The notes beneath the pieces were generated by a model. That model made no database searches, was not told where the DNA came from, and saw nothing but the letters and a program-made list of their open reading frames with translations. From Forficula auricularia (Eukaryota; Arthropoda; Insecta; Dermaptera; Forficulidae), in NCBI GenBank assembly GCA_024734495.1, contig JALMQS010000612.1, positions 387,979 through 451,978 of the forward strand: a stretch of 64,000 bases of DNA, given 5' to 3'. This document shows, piece after piece, positions 42,958 to 52,800 of this stretch; position 1 is the first letter of the stretch; each line of letters opens with the position of its first letter. The position numbers and the translations under genes are program-made.

Positions 42958-43152
42958 CTCTAAAGGTACTCTACTCTAGTAAACAATTTTATTTACTATA
43001 TTAGGATTCCATTACAAAATTAAAACTTAAACTTATATCTAATTATAAACAAATATTTATTACTAAACAATCAATTATTATTGATTAATTATTGAAAAAT
43101 ATATTAATAATTGGAATAAATAAATAAAATTAATTAAAATATCTAATTTATA
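42958..43152 (+). repeat. CTACTCTAGTAAAC repeat, copy 1
   Basis: TACTCTACTCTAGTAAACAA, TATTAGGATTCCATTAC and CTAAACAATCAATTATTATT, nearly identical to 44742-44945. The tail part recurs at 43495-43625. Ends are uncertain; the start resembles a Helitron 5' TCTACTC. Confidence 0.6.
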
Positions 43153-43340
43153 ATGAAATTTTCTCTGGAGAGAGACGGACTGGTAGAAATTTTAATTGAA
43201 TGTAATGGAAGGCAGCCCAGAGGTCTAATTAAGAAAAGGAGGAAAAAAAAATGTTTTTCTATGCCTTTGTTAAAAATGAAAGTTTTTGAACACTACTGTG
43301 GAGAGAAGAAGGAAACATTTTATTTGTTTCATTCATTGAC

Positions 43341-43395
43341 CCTTTGAAACCCTGAAGAAGGAGGGAAAAATCCTCCGAAACGTCGGTTTGAAAGG
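43341..43395 (+). ncRNA. Hammerhead-like motif 10
   Basis: Stem I is AAACC/GGTTT, extended through one G-G mismatch by CCTTT/AAAGG (10 pairs in all). CTGAAGA 43352-43358, extra A, stem II GGAGG/CCTCC, GAAA 43377-43380, stem III ACGT, cleavage C at 43384. It is related to motif 9 but with a different stem II loop. Flanking sequence to 43152 and 43495 is unassigned. Confidence 0.82.
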
Positions 43396-43660
43396 AAAGG
43401 AGGAAGGATTCCAATAAATTACACCTTATTTTATATGTGTTAATTTTTTCTTTCCTCACTACATCTGGGCTGCATTCCATTACATTCAATTCTAATTTAT
43501 AATTATTGTTTAATTGTATAAAAATAGGGAAATAAATATTTATGATTAAACAATCAATTATTGATTAATTATTGAAAAATATATTATTAATTAGAATAAA
43601 TAAAATAAATTAATTAAAATAACTAATTAAAAAAAGAATTTACATTTTTAGAGACAATGT

Positions 43661-43783
43661 GATCCCTAGTAGCACAATGTTTCAAACTATATAGTGGCTA
43701 TATAGGGGCTATATAGATTCTCGAAATCTATATCGTCACTATAAAGTTACTATATAGTTTGAAACATTGTGCTACTAGGGATC
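43661..43783. mobile_element. Hairpin MITE
   Basis: The first 34 bases (GATCCCTAGTAGCACAATGT and TTCAAACTATATAG) are perfectly complementary to the last 34. The inner part pairs with mismatches around a small loop. At 123 bp with nearly complete self-complementarity it is a stand-alone hairpin element. No clear target duplication. Confidence 0.75.
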
Positions 43784-43984
43784 TTAGTGTAAAATTATCT
43801 TAATGATAATTATGTATATTATATTGCATGTCAGAGGGTTTCATCCCCTTGGGATTGAACCCAAGCGCTAACCTTGCTATCCGGCCTTTTAGCTTCCCAT
43901 AGAAATTAATTGCCTCCGACATACTATATATATTTGTCTAGATTAATTTGTAACAACGCTTAGAGAAATTTCTCTAAAAAATTT

Positions 43985-44059
43985 CCCTCTTGCCTAGAAT
44001 CGAACCTACGAACTCGTGGACTAAGGTCATTAGCTTTAACCACTAGACCAATCTAACAT
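43985..44059 (-). mobile_element. tRNA-like SINE head inside R6
   Basis: Minus strand: A box GGTCTAGTGGTTAAAGC, B box GGTTCGATTCTAGG, followed by AGAGAAATTTCTCTAAGC. No well-paired acceptor stem, so not a functional tRNA. Confidence 0.55.
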
Positions 44060-44367
44060 TAATATTTATAGCATGATTTCTGTTACTAAAACTATAAATT
44101 TTTGATTTAGACTTTGTGTCGAGATAATATTGTATTCATTTGAATTCGAATGAAAATGAAAAAACACCAATAGATTTTAAATTAAGAAACATTAAATATA
44201 TATTAATTAACGAGGCAAATTTGAAATATAATTGTCAGCGCGGATTTTAAACTGATGGCTCCAATTGATTTTCATTAACCAGGCAAATTTGAAATATATA
44301 TATTCGAATTTTGAAATTAAAGACTCCAATTCATTTTAAATTAAGAAACATTAAATATATTTTTTCT

Positions 44368-44488
44368 AATTAATTAAATTAATTGAACCGCGTAAATTTG
44401 AATAATTTCCATGATTCAGCCTGCGAATTTTTTGCAGTTCATAAATCATTTCATTATTTTTGTTTTGAAAAGGAAAAAATGAAATTTA
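44368..44488 (+). mobile_element. SINE body without tRNA head
   Basis: Nearly identical to the body of the SINE at 21011-21135 (AATTGAACCGCGTAAATTTG, TTCAGCCTGCGAATTTTTTG, GAAAAGGAAAAAATG) but ends where the tRNA-like head would start. A 5'-truncated retroposed copy, inserted in R6. Confidence 0.7.
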
Positions 44489-44741
44489 AATTTAAATTTT
44501 AAATTTAAATATATTCATAATTCATAATTATTCCTTCCCCCCCACTCCAAAAATTAAAGAGGCAGAAACTTTTAAGAGACGATGTATTTTCGGTAGTTTA
44601 CGGGTATACATTTGGAGTGTGGTTTTTAAGAGGAATAAAATTTTTGGACCGAGACGCTGCCCGCCAGGGCACCGAGCCGGAGGGCCCGAGCTACGAGGGC
44701 AGCAGCCTTCGCGCTCGCCTCGAAGCTTCGTGCAGATATAA

Positions 44742-44945
44742 TACTCTACTCTAGTAAACAATTTTATTTACTATATTAGGATTCCATTACAAAATTAAAA
44801 CTTAAACTTATATCTAATTATAAACAAATATTTATTACTAAACAATCAATTATTATTGATTAATTATTGAAAAATATATTAATAATTAGAATAAATAAAA
44901 TTAATTAATTAAAATATCTAATAATTTATAATTATTGTTTAATTG
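44742..44945 (+). repeat. CTACTCTAGTAAAC repeat, copy 2
   Basis: Copy of 42958-43152, directly followed by AATTATTGTTTAATTGTATA and a Helitron 5' end at 44972. Confidence 0.6.
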
Positions 44946-44971
44946 TATAATAATAGGCTAATAAATATATA

Positions 44972-45060
44972 TCTACTCTTATTAAACGAGCAAAAATTGT
45001 ATATATTTTTATATATTTATTTATATATTTGTATCTTTGGTTAAATTAAGGAACGGGGGC
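44972..45060 (+). mobile_element. Helitron H1 5'-end fragment
   Basis: TCTACTCTTATTAAACGAGC preceded by A; the element sequence is lost within about 80 bases. 45061-45456 is unassigned, with a G-run at 45318-45328. Confidence 0.55.
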
Positions 45061-45456
45061 TCTTAAGAAATTAAAATTATAAAATTTTTAAACTAATCCT
45101 CCCCTAAATGAAATTTAGTATAAAAGAAACTTATAATAAAAAAGAGTCATTATTTCTTGGGGGGCAAAATTGTGGGTGGGGGGTTCAAAAAAATATAAAA
45201 ATTAGTATAATTCCTAGACCATTTGATCGATTTGTACGAAATTTAACATATAAACCCTATAAAACTAATGAAAATGACTCACTATATGAAATTGATAGAT
45301 ACCAAAAAGAGGGTTAGGGGGGGGGGGATTTTCAAAGAAAAATCAAACAAAGTTGATATTTCTAATTAGTCTCAAAATCAGATATTATTAATTTGTAATA
45401 GGGCTGAAATTAGGAGAGGGGTTCTTTCATAAATAACTATAGATTTTTTCATTGAA

Positions 45457-46277
45457 TCTACTCTTATTAAACGAATAAAAATTGTATATTTATATATATA
45501 AATTTGTTTTTTTTTATTTTGAAAACGACTCTACCGATTTTGATGAAACCAATTCTATTAACAAGTTTTGAGAATGAGAAAACGATCTGGCTAGGTCTGG
45601 ACCTGGACAAATTTCATCTTTATTAATCTTTCTCTAATTAAAGTAATTATTTACAGATGAAAATCTCAATAAAAAAGTTTGTTTACATTTTTTTCAATTA
45701 TCTTTTATTTATAAATTGGTTTTTTAATTTTAAAACCTACTAATAGGTTATAACAAATATTATTATATTATATTAAAATTAGGATTTTTTTGTTGTTTTA
45801 ATTTAACAGGTGTCTAAATCATAACATTACAGGTGGATTCATAACAAATAAGGTGTGTGTTTACAAATAAAGTGGTTGAAGTGTTTTTTTTATATAACTT
45901 GGAAACAAATTTTATTTTATTTTTTTATGTTTTTATTTCAGATCCTATACGATTATTTTTTTATTATTATTTTCCTATTTATTTTTTTATAATGTTTATC
46001 AATATGAACAAATGTGGGCAAATTGGTGTACGACTAAACAAATATACACATAATATGTGGACCACTAGAAAGCTAGAAATGCAAAAACTGGGTGCGGGGT
46101 GGGGATGGATGTAGGGGGTGTAGGAGGTGGGGTGCAGTTGTTGGGAATCCGGGGGTGGGAGGCGCGGTTGGGATGTGGTGGGGCGGAGTGGGGGTGCATT
46201 GGTGGGGGCGAGGTGTGTGGTTTCGGGAATGGGGGGGGGTCAGGGGTTACCGTGCATCGCTCGGTGGCTCCAGCTAG
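45457..46277 (+). mobile_element. Helitron H1, complete short copy f
   Basis: 5' TCTACTCTTATTAAACG at 45457, preceded by A. 3' hairpin CCGTGCATCGCTCGG, then TGGCTCCAGCTAG ending at 46277, followed by T. Both ends obey the A|T insertion rule. At 821 bp it is the reference copy for the family. The G-rich tract 46090-46245 lies just inside the 3' hairpin. Non-coding. Confidence 0.8.
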
Positions 46278-46369
46278 TATCCCTATTATTTTCTTTTTTT
46301 CTTTGCTGATCAGGAAATCGCTGATTTGTCTGAGTAATTGTTTATATTTATTTTTTTGTTCCATTCCCG

Positions 46370-46970
46370 AAACCATGAACATCGCCCCCACCACTGCACC
46401 CCCACCCCCGGATCCCCCACAACTGCACCCCACCACCTGTACCTCCCACATTAACCCCACCCCGCAGCCAGTTTTTGCATTTCTAGCTTTCTAGTGGTCC
46501 ACATATTATGTGTATATTTGTTTACTCGTACACCAATTCGCCCACATTCGTTCATATATTGATAAACATTATAAAAAAATAAATAGGAAAATAATAATAA
46601 AAAAATAATCGTATAGGATCTGAAATAAAAACATAAAAATAAAATAAAATTTGTTTCCAAGTTATATAAAAAAAGCCATTTCAACGACTTTATTTGTAAA
46701 CACACCTGTTTTGTTATGAATCCACCTGTAATGTTATAATTTAGACATTTTCATTTATAAATGAAAATAATAATAATAATCTATAATAATAATTACTTTA
46801 ATTAAGAAAAGATCAATTAAGATGAAATTTGTCGAGGTCCAGACCTAGCCAGATCGTTTTCTCATCCTCAAAACTTGTTAATAGAATTTGTTTCATCAAA
46901 ATAGAACTAAGATACAAATATATAAATATATAAATATATATACAATTCTTGCTTGTTTAATAAGGGTAGA
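46370..46970 (-). mobile_element. Helitron H1 copy g, convergent with f
   Basis: Minus orientation: the 5' end at 46970 reads TCTACCCTTATTAAACAAGC, and the body matches copy f through AAAACTGGCTGCGGGG. It stops in the C-rich tract at about 46370 without a 3' hairpin. About 90 bases separate it from copy f, creating a large inverted repeat. Confidence 0.75.
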
Positions 46971-47645
46971 TATATACATATCTTTGTAAATTTCAAAGTT
47001 GTATTTTCTACAATGCTCTGAAAAATAGACATTAGGGTTCCGTTTTACTTTTCTGTATATTACTCTAAAAAATGATACTTACAAACGACGTTTCTTCATA
47101 TTTTCAGTATATATATCACAAATTAAACGTTCTTTGTTTTCTATAATTATCAAATGAGTGACAATCCTTGTATACAGCCCCCCCCCCCCTCCCCTGTATG
47201 CAAATCATTCTAATTCCTCTCCCTAGAATGTAATGGAGAGAATCCCAGTCAGGATTTGTGAAATGTTTTGTCTCAAATTCTCTAGATTAATATATTTATA
47301 AAATTTACATTAAATATTAAAATTAGAAAAGCTTTGTTGAAAATAAAAGATAACCTTAAAACCGAGAATAGAACCCACCACCCACCCACACAAACATCCC
47401 TCCTATTGTTATTATATATGCTAATCTTTCAAGAAGCTTTCTTCTTTGCTTAGAATACCTGCCGATCGCGCTCTTTCTTTAGGAAAATAATCAAATGATA
47501 AAATGAACAAATATACTCTATTTAAAACGTAAATACATTTATTCTCTATAATAATATGGTAATTATTTATTCTCTCCTTATAAATGTCAAATCAGAACGA
47601 ATTTATTATTTTATGTGGGTATATGGTATATTTAATCCGGCAAGA
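46971..47645. other. Spacer, no gene seen
   Basis: A C-run at 47179-47190 and A+T-rich DNA. Nothing recognisable. Confidence 0.4.
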
Positions 47646-47781
47646 TCAAGGGCGGATCCAGGGGGGCGGGAGGGACGACCGCCCCCCCCCCATACAGGCC
47701 CGTGCCTGGCGGGAGTGCAACACGTGCGTCGCACGCAGAGGCCAAAAAACGGCGGCCAAATCGACAGGGAATTTATAACAA
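47646..47781 (+). repeat. GC-rich GGGCGGATCCAGG element, copy 2
   Basis: CAAGGGCGGATCCAGG start, C-run, AGTGCAACACGTGCGTCGC and CGACAGGGAATTTATAAC end. Near-identical to 13373-13513. A T-run and a jockey fragment follow. Confidence 0.6.
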
Positions 47782-47799
47782 TTTTTTTTTTTTTTTACC

Positions 47800-48490
47800 A
47801 ATAAAAAAGATTAACTATGTGCCGATATATCTCAATGGCAAAATTGTTCCATACTCTAATCAAGCGAAGTACCTCGGCATGACGCTGGACGTGCGCCTTC
47901 GCTGGAAAGCTCATGTCTAAGAAAAAAGAGAAGAACTAAACAATAAATACCGAAATATGCATTGGATAATGGGCAGACAGTCCTCAATGCCTGTCCAAAA
48001 CAAGCTGCTCTTATACAACCAAGTTCTTAAACCAGTCTGGACTTATGGCATTCAGTTGTGGGGGTGTGCCAGCCAGACAAATAGAAACATCATACAAATT
48101 TTCCAAAACAAAGTTCTGAGGAGCATTGTCAACGCACCGTGGTACATTCGAAACACAGACCTCCATCGTGATCTCGGAATTGAGACGGTCAGTGAAGTCA
48201 TCAAAAAATCGGCCATAGCCCACCAGGCGAGACTGGAATCACATAAGCTGCCCAACTCCTCGATGTGGACAACATGACACGGAGGCTCAGGCGAATTAAA
48301 CCGCATGAACTTGTGGAAGGTGTCCACTGATAGGAAGAAAGAAAAAGAAGACAAATGATTTAAAATTAATCAAATATGTAAAATATTGATTGAAATTGTA
48401 TAAATTTTAAATATAAGACTGATATTACTTATTAGCTGCTGGGCAGCTAGATTGTAATTGTAATAATAATAAAAAAAAAAAAAAAAAAAT
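47800..48490 (+). pseudogene. jockey-like LINE, 3' end of RT ORF
   Basis: C-terminal RT part of a jockey-clade non-LTR element. The readable frame begins YLNGKIVPYSNQAKYLGMTL, then DVRLRWKAHV, a stop at 47918-47920, and in the same frame NNKYRNMHWIMGRQSSMP, NKLLLYNQVLKPVWTYGIQL, WGCASQTNRNIIQIFQNK and VLRSIVNAPWYIRNTDLH. A frameshift near 48255 leads into VDNMTRRLRRIKPHELVEGV with a stop at 48328-48330. A TAATAATAA-plus-poly-A tail ends at about 48490. The catalytic RT motifs are lost by 5' truncation. Confidence 0.87.
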
Positions 48491-48666
48491 TTTTTTTATT
48501 TTAATGAACTTAAAATATGAGATATGAAATTTGTAAAAAAAAATTTAAAAATAAAAAAAAACATTTATTTTTTAAAAAATTTTAAAATTGAAAAATAATG
48601 TTAGTTAATAGAGTAAAGGGTGTGTAGTTTCACAGTGAATGAAATAAAACTCAAAGAGGTTTATAC

Positions 48667-48709
48667 AAACTCAATATATTTCGGCTTATTAGTCCATCAT
48701 CAGGAGTTT
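48667..48709 (-). ncRNA. Hammerhead-like motif 11
   Basis: Minus strand: stem I AAACTC/GAGTTT (6 pairs), CTGATGA (48697-48703), extra T, a weak stem II starting GG/CC, GAAA, A/T palindromic stem III, NUH = ATT. Core intact, stem II damaged. 48491-48660 before it is A+T-rich. Confidence 0.68.
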
Positions 48710-48957
48710 ACAAGTTAATACTAATAATAATTGAACGAGTGGTCGCCATTCTTGACATTCAAATCATGGTTACCAATATAACAAAATATAACATTCAAAT
48801 CTTACACAAGAAAAACACCAATGAAAATTTAAAATTTAAAAAGTTTTAAAAAATTGTTTTACAAAGATTTTTCTTTTTTAATTATAAAATATATAAATGT
48901 AAATATAAGAAATCTAAGTAAATATGAATATTAATATAAATAAAAATTACAAGTATA

Positions 48958-48958
48958 A

Positions 48959-48998
<40 letters not shown>

Positions 48999-49000
48999 TT
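48958..49000 (+). repeat. (AAT)n microsatellite
   Basis: Thirteen or so AAT units. Followed by G/C homopolymers (49016-49064, 49132-49145). Confidence 0.9.
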
Positions 49001-49157
49001 CTATGTGTGCGTGTGTGGGGGGGCGTCTCTCACCCCCCCCCCGCCCCCCCCCCCCGCTTGGACAATTCGATCGCGACACACTTTCGAGATAAAAAGTAGA
49101 TCTTATATAGATCGGGCACCTTATATACATTCTCCCCCCCCCCCCCATAAAAAATTC

Positions 49158-49176
49158 CTGGATCCGCCCTTGGGCA
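49158..49176 (-). repeat. Inverted CCTGGATCCGCCC terminus
   Basis: Reads CAAGGGCGGATCCAGG on the minus strand, the same start as the element at 47646. The other end of this copy is not visible. Confidence 0.45.
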
Positions 49177-49273
49177 CGATTCGCGCTTTTTTTACTAATG
49201 CTCACACGTTATTTGTAAAAAAAATTAATTTGCTTTAAAATGGCGACCTGAAAGAGTCCAAAATTACCATTTT

Positions 49274-49742
49274 ACTTTACCATACAGGAGGGGTATGGTC
49301 AAGTATTGTAATTATGCATGAAAAAAGTGTATTTTTTTCCTTCTTTATTTCGAATCATCTCAAAAACGGCTTAAACTATTTTGATTAAAAAAAATGAGCA
49401 AAACCATGACATTTCGGTCTACAAAAAAGCCCTAATAAGTAAACATCGAATAAATTATATTTTTTGAGATAATAATTGTTTTGTCAAAATGTCTGTTAGT
49501 TAGTCTGTCTGGTTGGGTGTCCGTTAGGCTGTGCGTTACCAAATTTCTGTTCACGAGCTAGCTCAAAAACTAGTTGGAATATCAAAACAAAATTTCACAC
49601 GTAGTTTTGGTCCATTCAGATTAAGAGCTGATTAGATTTTGATGCATATCGACCCAAAATTAAGGGGGATGGAGGGGGGTTAAAAATTAAATATCTAGGC
49701 CGTTTGAGCAAACTCAACCAAATTTTGTATACATAATCAATG
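49274..49742 (+). repeat. Repeat R7, copy 2
   Basis: ACTTTACCATACAGG...GGTATGG hairpin start, CAAGTATTGTAAT, CTCAAAAACGGCTTAAAC, AATTTCACACGTAGTTTTGG, CAAAATTAAGGGGGATGG. Copy of 27595-28055. Confidence 0.7.
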
Positions 49743-50044
49743 TGATCCCAGAAGTCTAAAAATGCAAAAAATAACCACCCCCTACATGATTACAAATAAT
49801 TTTAGGGGCCAGGTTGTATGATAAAGTCAAGTGGATGGCCACATCACAACACGTCAGCTTATTTAGATGATTTTTGTATATTCAGAAAAAGTTCCACAAA
49901 ATTTCTCATGTTTCCTTATCAATTACAAATAAGAACGATTTTGACTGCTTATAATAGTTATTATTCAATTAAGTAAACAAACAGTAGTAATTATCGATAA
50001 GGCAGAGAATCTAAAGCTTTATTAATCAAAAACAAAAAACAAAA

Positions 50045-50618
50045 TATTACGGATATATATAGAATCGGTTTCTCGAAAACGGCTCTAACCATATGGATGA
50101 AATTCACGGGTTAGTGGGGTTTTGTGTTGACAATTCAATCTGTCCCGATCTCATCTTCGGCTAAATTGTTTTTGATGTGTTTTTTGTTAATTTAAATAAT
50201 TATTCACAGGTGGTTTTGTCTCGATGAAAATGTATAATTACATTTTTATTCAATTTTCTTTTAATAATTAATTGGTTTTTATAATTTTATATCCCACTAA
50301 TAAACCATTACAAATATTATTATATATTATAAAATGAGCTAATTTAATTAATTAAATTTAAATTGTCATTTAAATAAAATTTCGATTACATTGAATTAGA
50401 TCAATTGGTATTGAATTTTTGACGTTTCGATTATTATAGGGAACAATTGCTGAAGATATTGAAGAATCGATTTAATACCAGGTCTCGCTTTTGGGAAAAT
50501 GATAATTTTTTTAATGAAACTAATTATTAACAGGTGGTCGAATCAAAATAAACCAAATGGTTGATTAAATAAAAAACAAACACATGCATTACCGAGCATC
50601 GCTCTGTGTTCCAGGTAC
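50045..50618 (+). mobile_element. Helitron H1-like copy i
   Basis: 3' hairpin CCGAGCATCGCTCTG (one mismatch), then GTTCCAGGTAC ending at 50618. Left parts (CTCGAAAACGGCTCTAACC, GAAATTCACGGGTTAG) match the head of the copy at 158. The 5' TC end is not recognisable. A stretch at 50405-50480 derives from the 119-bp repeat. Confidence 0.55.
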
Positions 50619-50956
50619 TTCATTTTTAAACGAGTAATTTTTAATCCATATTCGAGGATTTACTATATTCGCATATAGATACGTGAAATGTATAGTAGTA
50701 GGGTTAGAGAGTGGAGGGGATTCCCGTCTGGTCAACAACCCATGCACAATAAATCAGCTTGAAGGGCGGGGGAAACCCCCCAGGGCTGCCAATTCTCAAA
50801 TCAATGCAAATATCAACTTAATAAATTTATTACGAAATTACCGAGTCTCTGAAAATTATGACGACGTAAACTACGAGATATATACCTCCTCGTATAATAT
50901 ACGATAGTAAATACTCACTAATACAGTGTATATTTCATAAGAAACTCTTATTTTTA
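50619..50956. other. Unassigned DNA
   Basis: A 74-codon frame at 50683-50907 has no known motif. Base composition around 50700-50800 is less A+T-rich than the surroundings. Confidence 0.35.
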
Positions 50957-51780
50957 ACCGACTTCAAAAAAGGAGGAGGTTCTCAATTCGACTGAATTTT
51001 TTTTTTTTTTTTTGTCTATGTTACCTGATATCTTCGCCAATTGTCAACCGATTTCGATGATTTTTTTGCATTGGGTTCAGTCTACTTCCCGATTGGTCCC
51101 GTTTTTACTTTATCCAATGCAAAGCATGGGTAAAGTATTGTAATCGCTCTCGGGGCAAGCGTGGCTTCAAAGGGTCCTCAGGTAAAGACTACGGAACCCA
51201 TGGACTCAATTAAAGTCACAAATTGTAGTATTCAATTAGGTTGAATTTTAGCACGTGACGGTTTTGCCAAAAATTACATGGGGTCTCGTCGAGAGGCCAA
51301 AAAGTGCGATTTTTTCATTTAGTGCGTGCGGATGGATGTATGTATGTATGTTATCGTTTTTTTGGCCCACGATTTTTTCCACACCGTTGCACCGATTGAA
51401 ATGAAATTGAAAACCTAGCATTCTTTTAACAAAATGAAGCGCTGATTAGTTTTTGGTACATATCGGCCTACAAACATTAGTACTTTATTTCAGTACTTTT
51501 TTAGTTTTTTCTAAATATCTTGAAAATGACTTAACCAATTTTGATGAAATTTAATATCCTAATTAAGTACCTTGGGGACCACAAAAAAGGTTAAATAAAG
51601 TTTTTAGTAAAATTATATTTTAAAGTACTTTTCTCTAGAGTAAGATAGTACTTTTTTAATTTTTTAAATTCTTTAAAATTTATTCATTTGAACGTTTTTA
51701 ATATAGCTCATTTTTTTCATTGGTATTGGACCTTTTTTGTTATTAATAAAGTTTAGGGAAAGCGGTGTTGGTTTATAGTG
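50957..51780 (+). repeat. ACCGACTTC repeat interrupted by R5
   Basis: The head at 50957 runs to GATTGGTCCCGTTTTT, then R5 intervenes, and the interrupted repeat resumes at 51711 with TTTTTTCATTGGTATTGG. Comparison with 34272 onward gives the empty site. Confidence 0.7.
51107..51710. repeat. Repeat R5, copy 2 (ends defined)
   Basis: ACTTTATCCAATGCAAAGC to ATATAGCTCA. Inserted in a T-run of another repeat, which fixes both boundaries. About 95% similar by eye to 15085-15701. Confidence 0.75.
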
Positions 51781-51793
51781 AAACATATTAAAC

Positions 51794-51958
51794 ACAGGAA
51801 TTATTTAACGGTTAAACCTCCTGATGAAGGGTTCATAGCCCGAAATATGTATAGAGATAAATAAAAAAATCTCCAAAATAATTTAAAAGATTTTTTAATT
51901 TTTTTAATTTTATTTCCTCTTTGTGAAACACCACTATAACCCGTTAAATAATTCCTGT
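51794..51958. repeat. Foldback around hammerhead-like motif 12
   Basis: ACAGGAATTATTTAACGG (51794-51811) and its exact complement (51941-51958) enclose the motif and about 85 bases of A/T-rich sequence. Confidence 0.72.
51817..51857 (+). ncRNA. Hammerhead-like motif 12
   Basis: Stem I CTC/GAG (3 pairs), CTGATGA 51821-51827, extra A, stem II GGGT/GCCC, GAAA 51842-51845, A/T stem III, NUH = ATA. Core intact. Confidence 0.7.
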
Positions 51959-52032
51959 CTTTTTTGTTATGTATGTTCACCCATAACTTCTTTTACAAAG
52001 AGAAACAAAGAGGTTGTCCTCTGCTTGATGCA

Positions 52033-52192
52033 AATATGGTAAACATACACACATATATATATCGAGATGATATATCTGTATATATATTATTTATTTGTTT
52101 GAGACTATAGTTTCGAAGACTTGGTCTTCATCATCAGTCTTTTTTTAGTTATAAATGTTTTTCATGGAGTCAATATCGTATGGATATTGAAT
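52033..52192 (-). mobile_element. Penelope-like 3' region fragment
   Basis: Minus-strand copy of the PLE 3' region at 4545-4700 (CCATACGATATTGACTCCATG, ribozyme-like motif, AACAAATAAATAATATAT, GATATATCATCTCGATATA). No coding sequence remains. Confidence 0.75.
52099..52141 (-). ncRNA. Hammerhead-like motif 13
   Basis: Identical in core, stem II (GAAGAC/GTCTTC) and stem III (ACTATAGT) to motif 1, with CTGATGA at 52131-52137 on the minus strand. Confidence 0.68.
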
Positions 52193-52234
52193 ATTATTCC
52201 CCGATCTCCTATCACCTGTCCCTCCCAATCCAAA

Positions 52235-52430
52235 CAAAAAATTCTTAATTTTAATATATATATAAAAATTTGCTATAACCAATTAGTGGGTTTTAAAATT
52301 AAAAAAACAATTAATAAATAAAAGATAATTGAAAAAAATGTAAACAAACTTTTTTATTGAGATTTTCATCTGTCAATAATTACTTTAATTAAGAAAAAAG
52401 ATCAATTAAGCCATTTAGAGTACACGTTTT
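52235..52430 (-). mobile_element. Helitron H1 fragment
   Basis: Reverse of the H1 5' body: AACCAATTAGTGGGTTTTAA, GTAAACAAACTTTTTTATTG, TTACTTTAATTAAG. No ends. Confidence 0.55.
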
Positions 52431-52576
52431 TTTTTTAATGTTGCCGGTAGCCGAAAGTCGGATTTGAACTGTAAGATTGCCTTTTTGCTCGCATGGTGGC
52501 GCTCAAATTCATGAGACCAAAAACCGTTGACTTTTCTATTGTATTTTGACAGACTCTCCTGTATTGATATATACAG

Positions 52577-52800
52577 TATTTGGTAAGATCCGTCGAGTTC
52601 GATTCATAAAATGTATATGTTTGGCACCGACTTCAAAAAGTAACTTCATGTTAATATGTTTTCGTTTAATTGTAACTAAATAAGATAATTATTTTATTTT
52701 ATACCTTTTACTGAATTTTATTTTATTTTTAAGTATTATTATTTTATTTGTTGCATTCAATTATTTTGAAGTCGGTTTTATTTTTTATAAAAATTTTGAT
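52577..52800 (+). repeat. Right half of the TATACCTTTTA foldback
   Basis: GATCCGTCGAGTTCGATTC, TTTGGCACCGACTTCAAAAA, TTGTAACTAAATAAGATAAT and ATTTTGAAGTCGGTTTTA, matching 34805-35000. The left arm is missing. Confidence 0.65.

Larger units (their letters stand above)
43910..44740 (-). repeat. Repeat R6, copy 2 (inverted)
   Basis: It matches 24541-25195 in reverse: tRNA-like segment at 43985-44059, TTTCAAATTTGCC blocks, CACTCCAAATGTATACC region and the GC-rich end (GCCCGCCAGGGC, GAGCTACGAGG). A SINE body of about 120 bp (44368-44488) interrupts it. Confidence 0.7.

Noticed and set aside
46065..46494. Gly/Trp- and Pro-rich frames over G-rich and C-rich tracts
   Set aside because: These are low-complexity readings of the Helitron G-rich tract; the same applies at 667-888, 2640-2825, 56982-57206, 61797-62240.
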